Shown here: in pieces, positions 36,389 to 43,377 of the stretch
Layout of the letters: the number at the start of each line of letters is the position of its first letter
Numbering within the stretch: position 1 is the stretch's first letter
Source: RGIG7213 sp045544195
Lineage (GTDB): Bacteria > Bacillota > Clostridia > Oscillospirales > CAG-272
Length of the DNA stretch: 64,000 nucleotides
Assembly (NCBI GenBank): GCA_045544195.1
Contig: JAZPYO010000040.1
Coordinates: 25,971 to 89,970, forward strand
Direction of reading: 5' to 3'
Notes under the pieces: model-generated
What the model saw: the letters and a program-made list of their open reading frames with translations, nothing else
Databases searched by the model: none
What the model was told of the DNA's origin: nothing
Program-made: the position numbers and the translations under genes

Positions 36389-36946
36389 ATGCGTAAAAAT
36401 TTCGGAGCAAAGACCTGGCTGTATCCAATGCCTGTGCTGATCGTCGGTACATACGACGAAAACGGAACACCGAATGCAATGAATGCCGCCTGGGGCGGTA
36501 TATATGACACAGGTCTTGTGATGCTTTGCCTTTCAGACGAGCATAAAACAACAGAAAACATTAAAAAAACAAAAGCCTTTACAGTGAGCTTTGCTACTGT
36601 AAAAACGATCGTACCGTGCGACAATGTCGGTATCGTTTCAGCAAACGATGTGCCCGATAAATTTGCAAAAGCGGGATTTCACGCAACGAAAAGCAAGTTT
36701 GTAAACGCTCCTGTCATTGATGAATTGCCGATGAGCGTGGAATGCGAGCTTCTGAAATTCAACGAGGACGGCATCTGCATCGGACGCATAGTAAACGTAT
36801 CGGCAGACGAAAGCATACTTGACGAAAAGGGAGCAATAGACGCCGAAAAGCTCGATCCTATAATATACGACAGCGTAAGCCACTCTTACTGGAGCTTCGG
36901 GCAGCGTGTAGGACGTGCCTTTTCCGACGGAAAAAAGATAAAATGA
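36389..36946 (+). CDS. Flavin reductase-like FMN-binding protein
   Basis: 185 residues with the flavin reductase-like split-barrel fold: PMPVLIVGTYDENGTPNAMNAAWGG at the N-terminus, then LCLSDEHKTTENIKKTKAFTVSF, both typical of the family. It probably binds FMN and serves as an NAD(P)H:flavin reductase or an electron carrier. It opens a plus-strand run of a radical SAM protein, a macrodomain protein and a flavodoxin/ferredoxin, with gaps of about 37 bases, which suggests shared redox work. Confidence 0.88.
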   Translation: MRKNFGAKTWLYPMPVLIVGTYDENGTPNAMNAAWGGIYDTGLVMLCLSDEHKTTENIKKTKAFTVSFATVKTIVPCDNVGIVSANDVPDKFAKAGFHATKSKFVNAPVIDELPMSVECELLKFNEDGICIGRIVNVSADESILDEKGAIDAEKLDPIIYDSVSHSYWSFGQRVGRAFSDGKKIK

Positions 36947-36983
36947 TCAAAATGTATTATTCGTCCAAAAAGGAGCATTCATT

Positions 36984-37739
36984 GTGAACGAATACCTCAG
37001 AAATCTTTCTAAAATAGAATTTGTTATAACGTATGCCTGCACGGGAAAATGCAAGCATTGCTCAGAGGGAAATCACTCAGGCGTCGGCGATCACATATCC
37101 GCCGACGTTGCATCAGAGGCGGTCAGAAAAACAGCACAGATATATCCTATACAGACAGTAATGGCATTTGGCGGAGAACCGCTTTTATATCCCGATGCTG
37201 TTTTCAGTATCATGTCCTGTGCAAAAAAGCTGAATATACCGAAGCGTCAGGTCATAACGAACGGATTTTTTTCCAAAGCACACGGCGATATAAAAAGAAT
37301 AGCTTGGGGGCTTTTCGAATCGGGAGTAAACGATCTGAGAATATCAGTTGATGCGTTTCACCAGGAAACGATCCCTCTTGACGCCGTTAAGCTCTTTATC
37401 AAGGAAGCTACGGTCTGCGGTATCCCCGCAAAGCTGCAGCCCGCGTGGCTTGTAAGCAAAGAGCATGAAAACCCCTATAATAAAAAAACAAGAGAAATAC
37501 TTTGCGAGCTTGAGGCTATGGGACTTTCACAAGGAAGCGGAAACATCGTTTTTCCGCAGGGAAACGCTCTTGAATATCTCAGCGAATACTTTACAGACAC
37601 TCACGTTGAAAACCCATATATTGAAGACCCGTATAACGTAAAATGCATATCGTTTTCGCCAAACGGCGACGTACTTAACGGGAACGTATATAAGCAGGAC
37701 ATAACGGACATTTTACGCACATACAGTCCCATAGGATAA
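36984..37739 (+). CDS. Small radical SAM protein
   Basis: 251 residues from a GTG start with AAGGAG upstream. FVITYACTGKCKHC carries the CxxxCxxC iron-sulfur motif (about residues 19-26), AFGGEPLL is the SAM-binding GGE motif, and DLRISVDAFHQE is a core strand. The length covers the radical SAM barrel; the C-terminal 60 residues, with a lone Cys and NGDVLNGNVYK, resemble a degenerate SPASM tail without its full Cys set. The substrate is unknown. It sits 37 bases after the flavin reductase and 38 before the macrodomain gene. Confidence 0.85.
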   Translation: MNEYLRNLSKIEFVITYACTGKCKHCSEGNHSGVGDHISADVASEAVRKTAQIYPIQTVMAFGGEPLLYPDAVFSIMSCAKKLNIPKRQVITNGFFSKAHGDIKRIAWGLFESGVNDLRISVDAFHQETIPLDAVKLFIKEATVCGIPAKLQPAWLVSKEHENPYNKKTREILCELEAMGLSQGSGNIVFPQGNALEYLSEYFTDTHVENPYIEDPYNVKCISFSPNGDVLNGNVYKQDITDILRTYSPIG

Positions 37740-37777
37740 CACACTCCGCAGCTCAATTTATTACGAGGTGATATTTA

Positions 37778-38800
37778 ATGCCGCTTGAAATAGTCAGAAA
37801 TGATATAACCAAAATGACCGTCGATGCCATTGTAAACGCCGCAAACAACTCATTGCTTGGCGGCGGCGGTGTTGACGGAGCGATACACAAAGCCGCAGGA
37901 AAAGGACTTCTTGAAGAATGCAGAGCCCTCAACGGCTGTGAAACGGGCAAGGCGAAGATAACAAAGGGATATGATCTTGATTGTAAATACGTCATACATA
38001 CAGTAGGGCCGATCTATCGGAACGGAAATAACGGTGAGCGTGAATTGCTTGAATCGTGCTACCGCGAAGCCTTGAATTTAGCAAAGCAGTACAACTGCAC
38101 GTCTGTCGCATTTCCGCTGATCTCATCGGGCATATACGGTTATCCGAAGGACGAGGCGTTGAATGTGGCGGTCAGTATTATAAGCTCATTTCTGCTCAAA
38201 AACGATATGACCGTTTACATAGTTGTATTTGACAAGGCATCGTTTTCAATAGGCGAAAAGCTGTTTTCGGACATCAGCGAATACATTGATGATAATTACG
38301 CAAAAAATACCTATGATAAACGCCGTAAAAAGCAAAGAGAGCCTCTTTTCCGCTCATTCGGCAGCTTAAGCAAGGCAAGCGACATATCGCACGGTCTTTG
38401 TTCGTGTGATATGTGCAGCGAAGAAAGCGAGCTTGACACGGCGCTGTCACATATAGATGAGAGCTTTTCGCAGATGCTTTTGAGGAAGATCGACGAAAGC
38501 GGAATGTCTGATGTAGAGTGCTATAAAAAAGCAAACATCGACAGAAAGCTCTTTTCAAAGATACGCAGCGATGTGAATTACAAGCCTTCAAAGCCGACGG
38601 CTGTGGCATTCGCCGTAGCATTGGAGCTTTCCATTGCAGAAACGCGTGAGCTTTTGTGTAAGGCAGGCTTCGCTCTGTCACACAGCAGTAAATTCGATAT
38701 AATAGTAGAATATTTTATAACGAGAGGTATTTACAACATATTTCAGATCAATGAGGCATTGTTTGCGTTTGACCAGAGCCTGCTTGGAGGTGCAAAATGA
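37778..38800 (+). CDS. Macrodomain protein with C-terminal helical (HTH-like) extension
   Basis: 340 residues. Residues 1-165 are a canonical macrodomain: VDAIVNAANNSLLGGGGVDG supplies the adenosine and ribose contacts, and SSGIYGYP the distal loop. Such domains remove ADP-ribose or deacetylate O-acetyl-ADP-ribose. After a linker with CSCDMC-like cysteines (LCSCDMCSEES), residues 230-330 are helical and resemble the extra domain seen after macrodomains in Clostridia: LRKIDESGMSDVECYKKANI and FAVALELSIAETRELLCKAG look XRE-like. The gene overlaps the next by 4 bases. Confidence 0.88.
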   Translation: MPLEIVRNDITKMTVDAIVNAANNSLLGGGGVDGAIHKAAGKGLLEECRALNGCETGKAKITKGYDLDCKYVIHTVGPIYRNGNNGERELLESCYREALNLAKQYNCTSVAFPLISSGIYGYPKDEALNVAVSIISSFLLKNDMTVYIVVFDKASFSIGEKLFSDISEYIDDNYAKNTYDKRRKKQREPLFRSFGSLSKASDISHGLCSCDMCSEESELDTALSHIDESFSQMLLRKIDESGMSDVECYKKANIDRKLFSKIRSDVNYKPSKPTAVAFAVALELSIAETRELLCKAGFALSHSSKFDIIVEYFITRGIYNIFQINEALFAFDQSLLGGAK

Positions 38801-39549
38801 TATACAGTATATATTACAGTCCGACAGGCGGGTGCAAGGCCGTTTCCGACACGATAGCAAGCGCCCTTGACGAACGCTTTGTCCGTATCGACCTTATGGA
38901 TAAAAATATGTCCGGACACACGTTTTCAAAAAGCGATCTGTGTGTGATAGCCGTGCCTTCATTCGGCGGAAGAATACCTCCTCACGCAAAAGAAAAGCTC
39001 CGTCTTTTAAAGTCTGACGGCGCTTTTGCCGTGCTTGTTGCCGTATTCGGAAACAGAGCGGTGGACGATACTCTTGCGGAATTGGATGATGTTGCCGTTT
39101 CGATAGGATTTTCGCCCGTTGCGTGCATTGAAGGTGTAGCGGAGCATTCACTTGTCCGCACGTTCGGAGCAGGACGCCCGAATGAAAAAGACAGATCACA
39201 GCTTAAGGATTTTGCAAAGCAGATACTAAAAAAGCTGGGAAGAAACGACATATCATCTCCTCACATTTCCAAAAGCCGTCCTTATAAGGAATACAAACCG
39301 TCGGCTATGACACCGCAGGTAGATGACACCTGCGTAAGCTGCGGAAAATGCGCATTGGAATGTCCGACCGACGCAATACCGTATGGCAACGTAAAATCCG
39401 TAGACGCGCAAAAATGCTTTTCCTGCATGCACTGCACGTCAGTATGCCCGATAAACGCGAGGCACAACGCAGAAAGCGTTACGAATGCACTGTACGAGCG
39501 CCTGCGTGACCGCTGCTCAGAAGCCAAAGAAAACAAGCTGTATATTTAA
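38797..39549 (+). CDS. EFR1-type flavodoxin/ferredoxin fusion
   Basis: 250 residues. The N-terminal 150 residues form a flavodoxin-like domain (YSPTGGCKAVSDTIA for the FMN phosphate, then VAVFGNRAVDDTLAEL). The C-terminal part has two 4Fe-4S motifs, CVSCGKCALECP and CFSCMHCTSVCP. It would carry electrons between FMN and iron-sulfur partners. ATGA overlap with the macrodomain gene ties it to that operon, where it may feed the radical SAM protein. Confidence 0.92.
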   Translation: MIYSIYYSPTGGCKAVSDTIASALDERFVRIDLMDKNMSGHTFSKSDLCVIAVPSFGGRIPPHAKEKLRLLKSDGAFAVLVAVFGNRAVDDTLAELDDVAVSIGFSPVACIEGVAEHSLVRTFGAGRPNEKDRSQLKDFAKQILKKLGRNDISSPHISKSRPYKEYKPSAMTPQVDDTCVSCGKCALECPTDAIPYGNVKSVDAQKCFSCMHCTSVCPINARHNAESVTNALYERLRDRCSEAKENKLYI

Positions 39550-39578
39550 CAAAAAAATGTCGCTTGACATGCGACCTT

Positions 39579-39626
39579 ACCTGCCTTTTTGTGATGTATA
39601 ATTCATTCATCAGATGAAAGGCAGGT
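39579..39626 (+). promoter_or_regulatory. Inverted repeat around the -10 and ribosome binding site of the VWA gene
   Basis: ACCTGCCTTT (39579-39588) and AAAGGCAGGT (39617-39626) are exact complements and flank a TATAAT box (39597-39602). The second arm contains the AAAGGCAGG ribosome binding site of the VWA gene. Only transcripts reading through from upstream would carry both arms, so those could hide the site. Confidence 0.55.
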
Positions 39627-39633
39627 TTTAATT

Positions 39634-40281
39634 ATGAAAAACAACATTACAGAACTCGTATTTATTCTTGACAGAAGCGGATCTATGGCAGGTCTGGAGG
39701 ACGACACGGTCGGCGGCTTCAATTCAATGATCGAAAAGCAAAAGGAGCAGGACGGAGAATGCTACGTTTCAACCGTGCTGTTTGATAACGGCAGCAAGAT
39801 ATTGCACGATCGGATAAGGCTTTCGGACGTTCCCAAAATGACACGCAACGATTACACCGTCAGAGGCTGTACAGCTCTGCTCGATGCGATAGGCGGAGCA
39901 ATACACCATATTGCCAACATTCACAAATACGCGCGCAAGGAGGACGTGCCGCAGCACACCGTGTTCGTTATCACAACCGACGGGCAGGAAAACGCAAGCC
40001 GCCGCTACACATCGGAGCAGATCAAAAAAATGATTCGGTGTCAAAAGGAAGAATTCGGCTGGGAGTTTTTGTTCATCGGTGCAAACATTGATGCTGTTCA
40101 AACTGCCGAATCCTACGGTATAGAGCGTGACAGAGCGGTAAACTACAACGCAGACGGTGAAGGAACACGCGTTTTGTACCGTTCCGTAGCAAAAGCTGTA
40201 AGCAATATGCGTTCACGTCATAAGCTGCAGGAAGACTGGTGCGATGAAATAAATGCAGATTACGAACGCAGAAAGAAATAA
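39634..40281 (+). CDS. VWA domain protein
   Basis: 215 residues made up of a von Willebrand A domain. LVFILDRSGSMAGLEDDTVGG holds the MIDAS DxSxS motif, and VFVITTDGQENASRRY the later metal-binding aspartate. No signal peptide or membrane segment, so it is probably cytoplasmic and binds a partner protein through a divalent metal. The partner is unknown; it is separated from the redox operon by 84 bases with its own -10 element. Confidence 0.88.
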   Translation: MKNNITELVFILDRSGSMAGLEDDTVGGFNSMIEKQKEQDGECYVSTVLFDNGSKILHDRIRLSDVPKMTRNDYTVRGCTALLDAIGGAIHHIANIHKYARKEDVPQHTVFVITTDGQENASRRYTSEQIKKMIRCQKEEFGWEFLFIGANIDAVQTAESYGIERDRAVNYNADGEGTRVLYRSVAKAVSNMRSRHKLQEDWCDEINADYERRKK

Positions 40282-40283
40282 CA

Positions 40284-40320
40284 AAAAAACGGCTTTGAGT
40301 GCATCAAAGCCGTTTTTTGT
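40284..40320. terminator. Bidirectional terminator
   Basis: Stem AAAAAACGGCTTTGA with TCAAAGCCGTTTTTT and a GTGCA loop between the convergent VWA and PHP genes. Confidence 0.9.
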
Positions 40321-40327
40321 TACACTG

Positions 40328-41182
40328 TTACTGAACGCCGAAAAGTAATGTGTGTCTTTCTTTAAGATCGGTATATATCTGCATCGGTATATTAAGACCG
40401 TTTTTGCCGCTTCCGAGTAATATTCCGGGCTTTATACTGCCGTGATAATCACTGCCGCCGCTTTCCAAAAGATGAAATTCTTTTGCGATGCTCTTGCTCA
40501 TACTGATATCATTTTCGGTATAAGACGAATGCATAGTTTCTATACCTTGCAGTCCCGCTTCAACAAGCTCGGGAAGCATTTTTTTCAGATATTCGCCGTC
40601 TACTTCCTTCAGCGGATGGGCAAGAACGGGCAACGCGTGTACACTGTATAAAAAGCGAACAAGGTCTGCCAATTGCGGACGCTTCGGCTTTACGTAAAAG
40701 CCGTATTCATCGGATAATACAGTATCAAATGCTTCGGAAATAGAGGACACGTACCCTTTTTCCATCATAACAGAAGCAATATTCGCACGGTTAATATTTC
40801 CTTGCGGACATTTTTTCTGCACGTCTTTATAATCAATATCATATCCTGCCAGCTTAAGACGTTCGACAAGCTCCATATTGCTTTTTTCCTTCAAGGTGCG
40901 GAACGAGCGCATAAGCGACTCTACCTTTTCATAATACTCTGAAGATATAAAAAGTCCCAACAAATGAAATTCACGTCCTTCATAATCACACGAGATCTCC
41001 GTTCCCGGCACGGCACAAACGCCGTTTTTCTCTGCCGCGCTCATAAACTCCGGAAGTCCGGATGTCGTATTGTGATCCGTAAGTGCAATTATCAGATCTT
41101 TCTCCTTTGCCAACGAAATAAGCTCAGAAGGACTCATACTGCCGTCTGAATAAATTGAATGTGTATGAAGATCGCATTTCAT
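40328..41182 (-). CDS. PHP-domain phosphoesterase
   Basis: 284 residues from the ATG at 41182 (MKCDLHTHSIYSDGSMSP), preceded by GGGAG. The frame stays open 154 codons further, but that extension crosses the divergent kinase gene and is not protein-like. CDLHTHSIYSDG, LTDHNTTSG and VLAHPLKE provide the metal-binding histidines of the PHP fold, as in YciV/TrpH-type nucleoside 3',5'-bisphosphate or 5'-3' exonucleases. The exact substrate is unknown. It is transcribed divergently from the two-component system. Confidence 0.9.
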   Translation of the reverse strand: MKCDLHTHSIYSDGSMSPSELISLAKEKDLIIALTDHNTTSGLPEFMSAAEKNGVCAVPGTEISCDYEGREFHLLGLFISSEYYEKVESLMRSFRTLKEKSNMELVERLKLAGYDIDYKDVQKKCPQGNINRANIASVMMEKGYVSSISEAFDTVLSDEYGFYVKPKRPQLADLVRFLYSVHALPVLAHPLKEVDGEYLKKMLPELVEAGLQGIETMHSSYTENDISMSKSIAKEFHLLESGGSDYHGSIKPGILLGSGKNGLNIPMQIYTDLKERHTLLFGVQ

Positions 41183-41306
41183 AATATTTCTCCCATCCGT
41201 CTGATGATCCGCTCTTTTATGCCGAATAGCCTTTAGCTTGTGCGTATTCATTTTATCACAGACAGTATTAAAAGTCAATACGATATAGCGACACATAAAT
41301 TTAATA

Positions 41307-41335
41307 TTGATATTTTCTTTTCGCTGTGGTATAAT
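41307..41335 (+). promoter_or_regulatory. Promoter of the two-component system
   Basis: TTGATA (41307-41312), 17-base spacer, TATAAT (41330-41335), leading to a transcript with a leader of about 95 bases before the ATG at 41439. Confidence 0.7.
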
Positions 41336-41438
41336 GCTGTCAGCATGAATATCCGCATATATTCCGAAAACGGCTTTTCGAAGCCTGAAATTATTCCCTA
41401 TGCAGCAAAAATGCGGACTATCATCCGAGGAAATAAAA

Positions 41439-42488
41439 ATGAAAAAAGTAATTTTAAAAAATACATCTGTAATGGTCGGCGCGTTGGCGCTGTCATACAG
41501 CATCAGCTTTTTATTGCAGAACGTATTTGATATGCAGGAGCATATTACATCAGTATTTATATTTGCGGTCTTTCTCGTATCGCTCCTTACCGATGGGTAC
41601 ATTTGCGGTGTTATAACATCGCTTGCAGGCATCATAGCTATCAACTATGCATTTACGTATCCGTATTTCGACGTCGATTTTTCGGCTCAGGAAAGCATCT
41701 TTTCAGCCATCGTAATGCTCGTTATCTCCTTGCTGACAAGCGCCCTTACAACGAAGCTGAAGCGGTGGCAGGAGCTGAAGGCGGAGGGTGAAAGAGAGCG
41801 TATGCGCGCAAATCTGCTCCGCGCGGTATCTCACGATCTGAGGACTCCGCTGACAACGATATACGGAGCAAGCTCGTCAATTATCGATAATTACGATAAG
41901 CTCAACGATACGCAGAAAACGCAGATGGTACTCGGCATCAAAGAGGATTCCGAATGGCTGATACGTATGGTAGAAAACCTCTTGTCTATCACAAGGATAG
42001 ACAGCGGAAGGGTAAAGCTTATAAAAGCACCGACGGTGCTTGAGGAGCTGATAGACTCGGTCATTCTCAAATTTAAAAAACGGTATCCCGATCAAAAGGT
42101 ATATCTTGATATTCCCGACGAGGTTGTCGTTATACCTATGGACGCGATCCTTATAGAGCAGGTCATAATCAATATTCTTGAAAATGCAATACAGCACGCA
42201 GGCAGCTTTACAAGACTGTCAATAAAGGTTTCTGTTGACAAAAGCGAGGCAATATTTGAAATATCAGATGACGGACAAGGCATCAGCAAGGACCGCCTTG
42301 ACCATATCTTCACGGGATATTACACAAAGGATAATGAAGCGTCCGACACACAAAAAAGAAATGCAGGCATCGGGCTTTCCGTATGCGCGACCATCATCAA
42401 GGCTCACGGAGGAAAAATAACTGCTGAAAACGCAAAGGACAAGGGCGCTGTATTCCGTTTTTCACTTGCTACGGAGGAAATCGAATGA
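41439..42488 (+). CDS. Sensor histidine kinase (KdpD C-terminal type, DUF4118)
   Basis: 349 residues from the ATG at 41439, with GAGGAAATAAAA before it. Four hydrophobic segments in the first 110 residues form a DUF4118 membrane domain. They are followed by the H-box RAVSHDLRTPLTTIYG, N-box NILENAIQHA, and G-boxes DDGQGI and GIGLSVCATIIKAHGG. The large cytoplasmic KdpD and USP domains of true KdpD are missing, and no kdp genes are nearby. The kinase autophosphorylates and passes phosphate to the response regulator, which overlaps it by 4 bases. The likely target is the Na/Pi gene downstream. Confidence 0.92.
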   Translation: MKKVILKNTSVMVGALALSYSISFLLQNVFDMQEHITSVFIFAVFLVSLLTDGYICGVITSLAGIIAINYAFTYPYFDVDFSAQESIFSAIVMLVISLLTSALTTKLKRWQELKAEGERERMRANLLRAVSHDLRTPLTTIYGASSSIIDNYDKLNDTQKTQMVLGIKEDSEWLIRMVENLLSITRIDSGRVKLIKAPTVLEELIDSVILKFKKRYPDQKVYLDIPDEVVVIPMDAILIEQVIINILENAIQHAGSFTRLSIKVSVDKSEAIFEISDDGQGISKDRLDHIFTGYYTKDNEASDTQKRNAGIGLSVCATIIKAHGGKITAENAKDKGAVFRFSLATEEIE

Positions 42489-43195
42489 CGAATAATAAAT
42501 ACAAAATACTTCTTGTTGAGGATGAAGCAAACATACGCACATTCATCACAGCCTTGCTTGAGGCAAACGAATATCAGGTCATCTCAGCGCAAAGCTGTTC
42601 TTCGGCAAAAACCATGTACGCCTCTTATATTCCCGATCTGATAATTCTCGATTTAGGCTTACCAGACCGCGACGGAACGGCATTTCTTTCGGAGCTTCGG
42701 CAAAAGGAATTGACACCTGTTATAGTGCTTTCGGCGCGGAGTGATGAGCAGGACAAGGTAAAGGCTCTCGATCTCGGCGCAAACGATTATATAACAAAGC
42801 CGTTCGGCTCGGCAGAGCTGCTTGCCCGCATACGCTCAGCCTTGCGCGTTTACCGCCACAGCGCAGAGGAAGGAAAGCTTCTCGGCGGCAAATTCACGCT
42901 CGGAGAGCTTGTTATAGATTATGACGCAAGGCGTATATGGATAGCAAACGAGGAGATAAGACTGACGCAGACAGAATACAATATTGTTGCATTTTTATCT
43001 GAGCATTGCGGAAAAATGATGACTTACTCTTCGATAATAAAAGCAATATGGCGCGAAGGCACAAACGATGCAAGTATAAAAAAGCTGCAGGTCAACATGG
43101 CAAATATCCGAAAAAAGCTCGGGGCGCAGCCCGGCGAGATGAGCTACATAACAAACGAGCTCGGAGTAGGATACAGAATGAACGTGGACAAATAA
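42485..43195 (+). CDS. OmpR/PhoB-family response regulator (KdpE-like)
   Basis: 236 residues. The receiver domain has the phosphorylatable Asp in DLIILDLGLPDRDG, T/S in VIVLSARSDEQDK and K in ITKPFG. The C-terminal winged helix is of the OmpR/PhoB type (LTQTEYNIVAFLSEHCG to KLQVNMANIRKKLG, and GVGYRM). It binds tandem direct repeats in promoters, and such a repeat is found at 43289-43310 before the Na/Pi gene. The start overlaps the kinase stop (ATGA). Confidence 0.95.
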   Translation: MTNNKYKILLVEDEANIRTFITALLEANEYQVISAQSCSSAKTMYASYIPDLIILDLGLPDRDGTAFLSELRQKELTPVIVLSARSDEQDKVKALDLGANDYITKPFGSAELLARIRSALRVYRHSAEEGKLLGGKFTLGELVIDYDARRIWIANEEIRLTQTEYNIVAFLSEHCGKMMTYSSIIKAIWREGTNDASIKKLQVNMANIRKKLGAQPGEMSYITNELGVGYRMNVDK

Positions 43196-43197
43196 AA

Positions 43198-43284
43198 AAG
43201 CAAAACCGATATAGGCATAGCAAACGGAGGATAAATATACCGTCTTTCCGTAAGAAGTGCAAAACCGCGGTTTTGCTTTTTTTA
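43198..43284 (+). terminator. Terminator region with two competing pairings
   Basis: The palindrome GCAAAACCGCGGTTTTGC at 43259-43276 is followed by a T7 run, a good terminator for the two-component operon. AAGCAAAACCG at 43198-43208, just after the response regulator stop, can also pair with CGGTTTTGCTT (43268-43278), enclosing an ACGGA/TCCGT hairpin. Confidence 0.65.
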
Positions 43285-43288
43285 TTAT

Positions 43289-43319
43289 ATCTTTACCGCA
43301 TCTTTACCGATAATATGAT
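43289..43319 (+). promoter_or_regulatory. PhoB-box-like direct repeat and -10 before the Na/Pi gene
   Basis: CTTTACC-N4-CTTTACC (within 43289-43310, exact 11-base period) lies where a -35 box would be, followed by TATGAT (43314-43319). The 7+4 spacing is that of PhoB/OmpR-family binding sites, and the likely binder is encoded just upstream. Confidence 0.65.
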
Positions 43320-43377
43320 AGAATACCTCGGATAGATAGGATATAACAGGGACTTAAACAAAAGGAGAGTTACGGTC

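Noticed and set aside
36984..40281. Macrodomain-VWA-radical SAM region as a phage-defence or tellurite-resistance island
   Set aside because: No defence or ter hallmark genes are present, and composition and spacing fit a normal chromosomal operon.
41183..41644. 154-codon N-terminal extension of the PHP phosphoesterase frame
   Set aside because: It runs over the divergent kinase promoter and start, has no family resemblance, and the ATG at 41182 has its own ribosome binding site and begins directly at the PHP motif.
43198..43377. Possible riboswitch (c-di-GMP or c-di-AMP type) before the Na/Pi gene
   Set aside because: GCAAAACC strings look suggestive, but the other conserved blocks of those aptamers are absent and the palindrome with T-run explains the region as a terminator.
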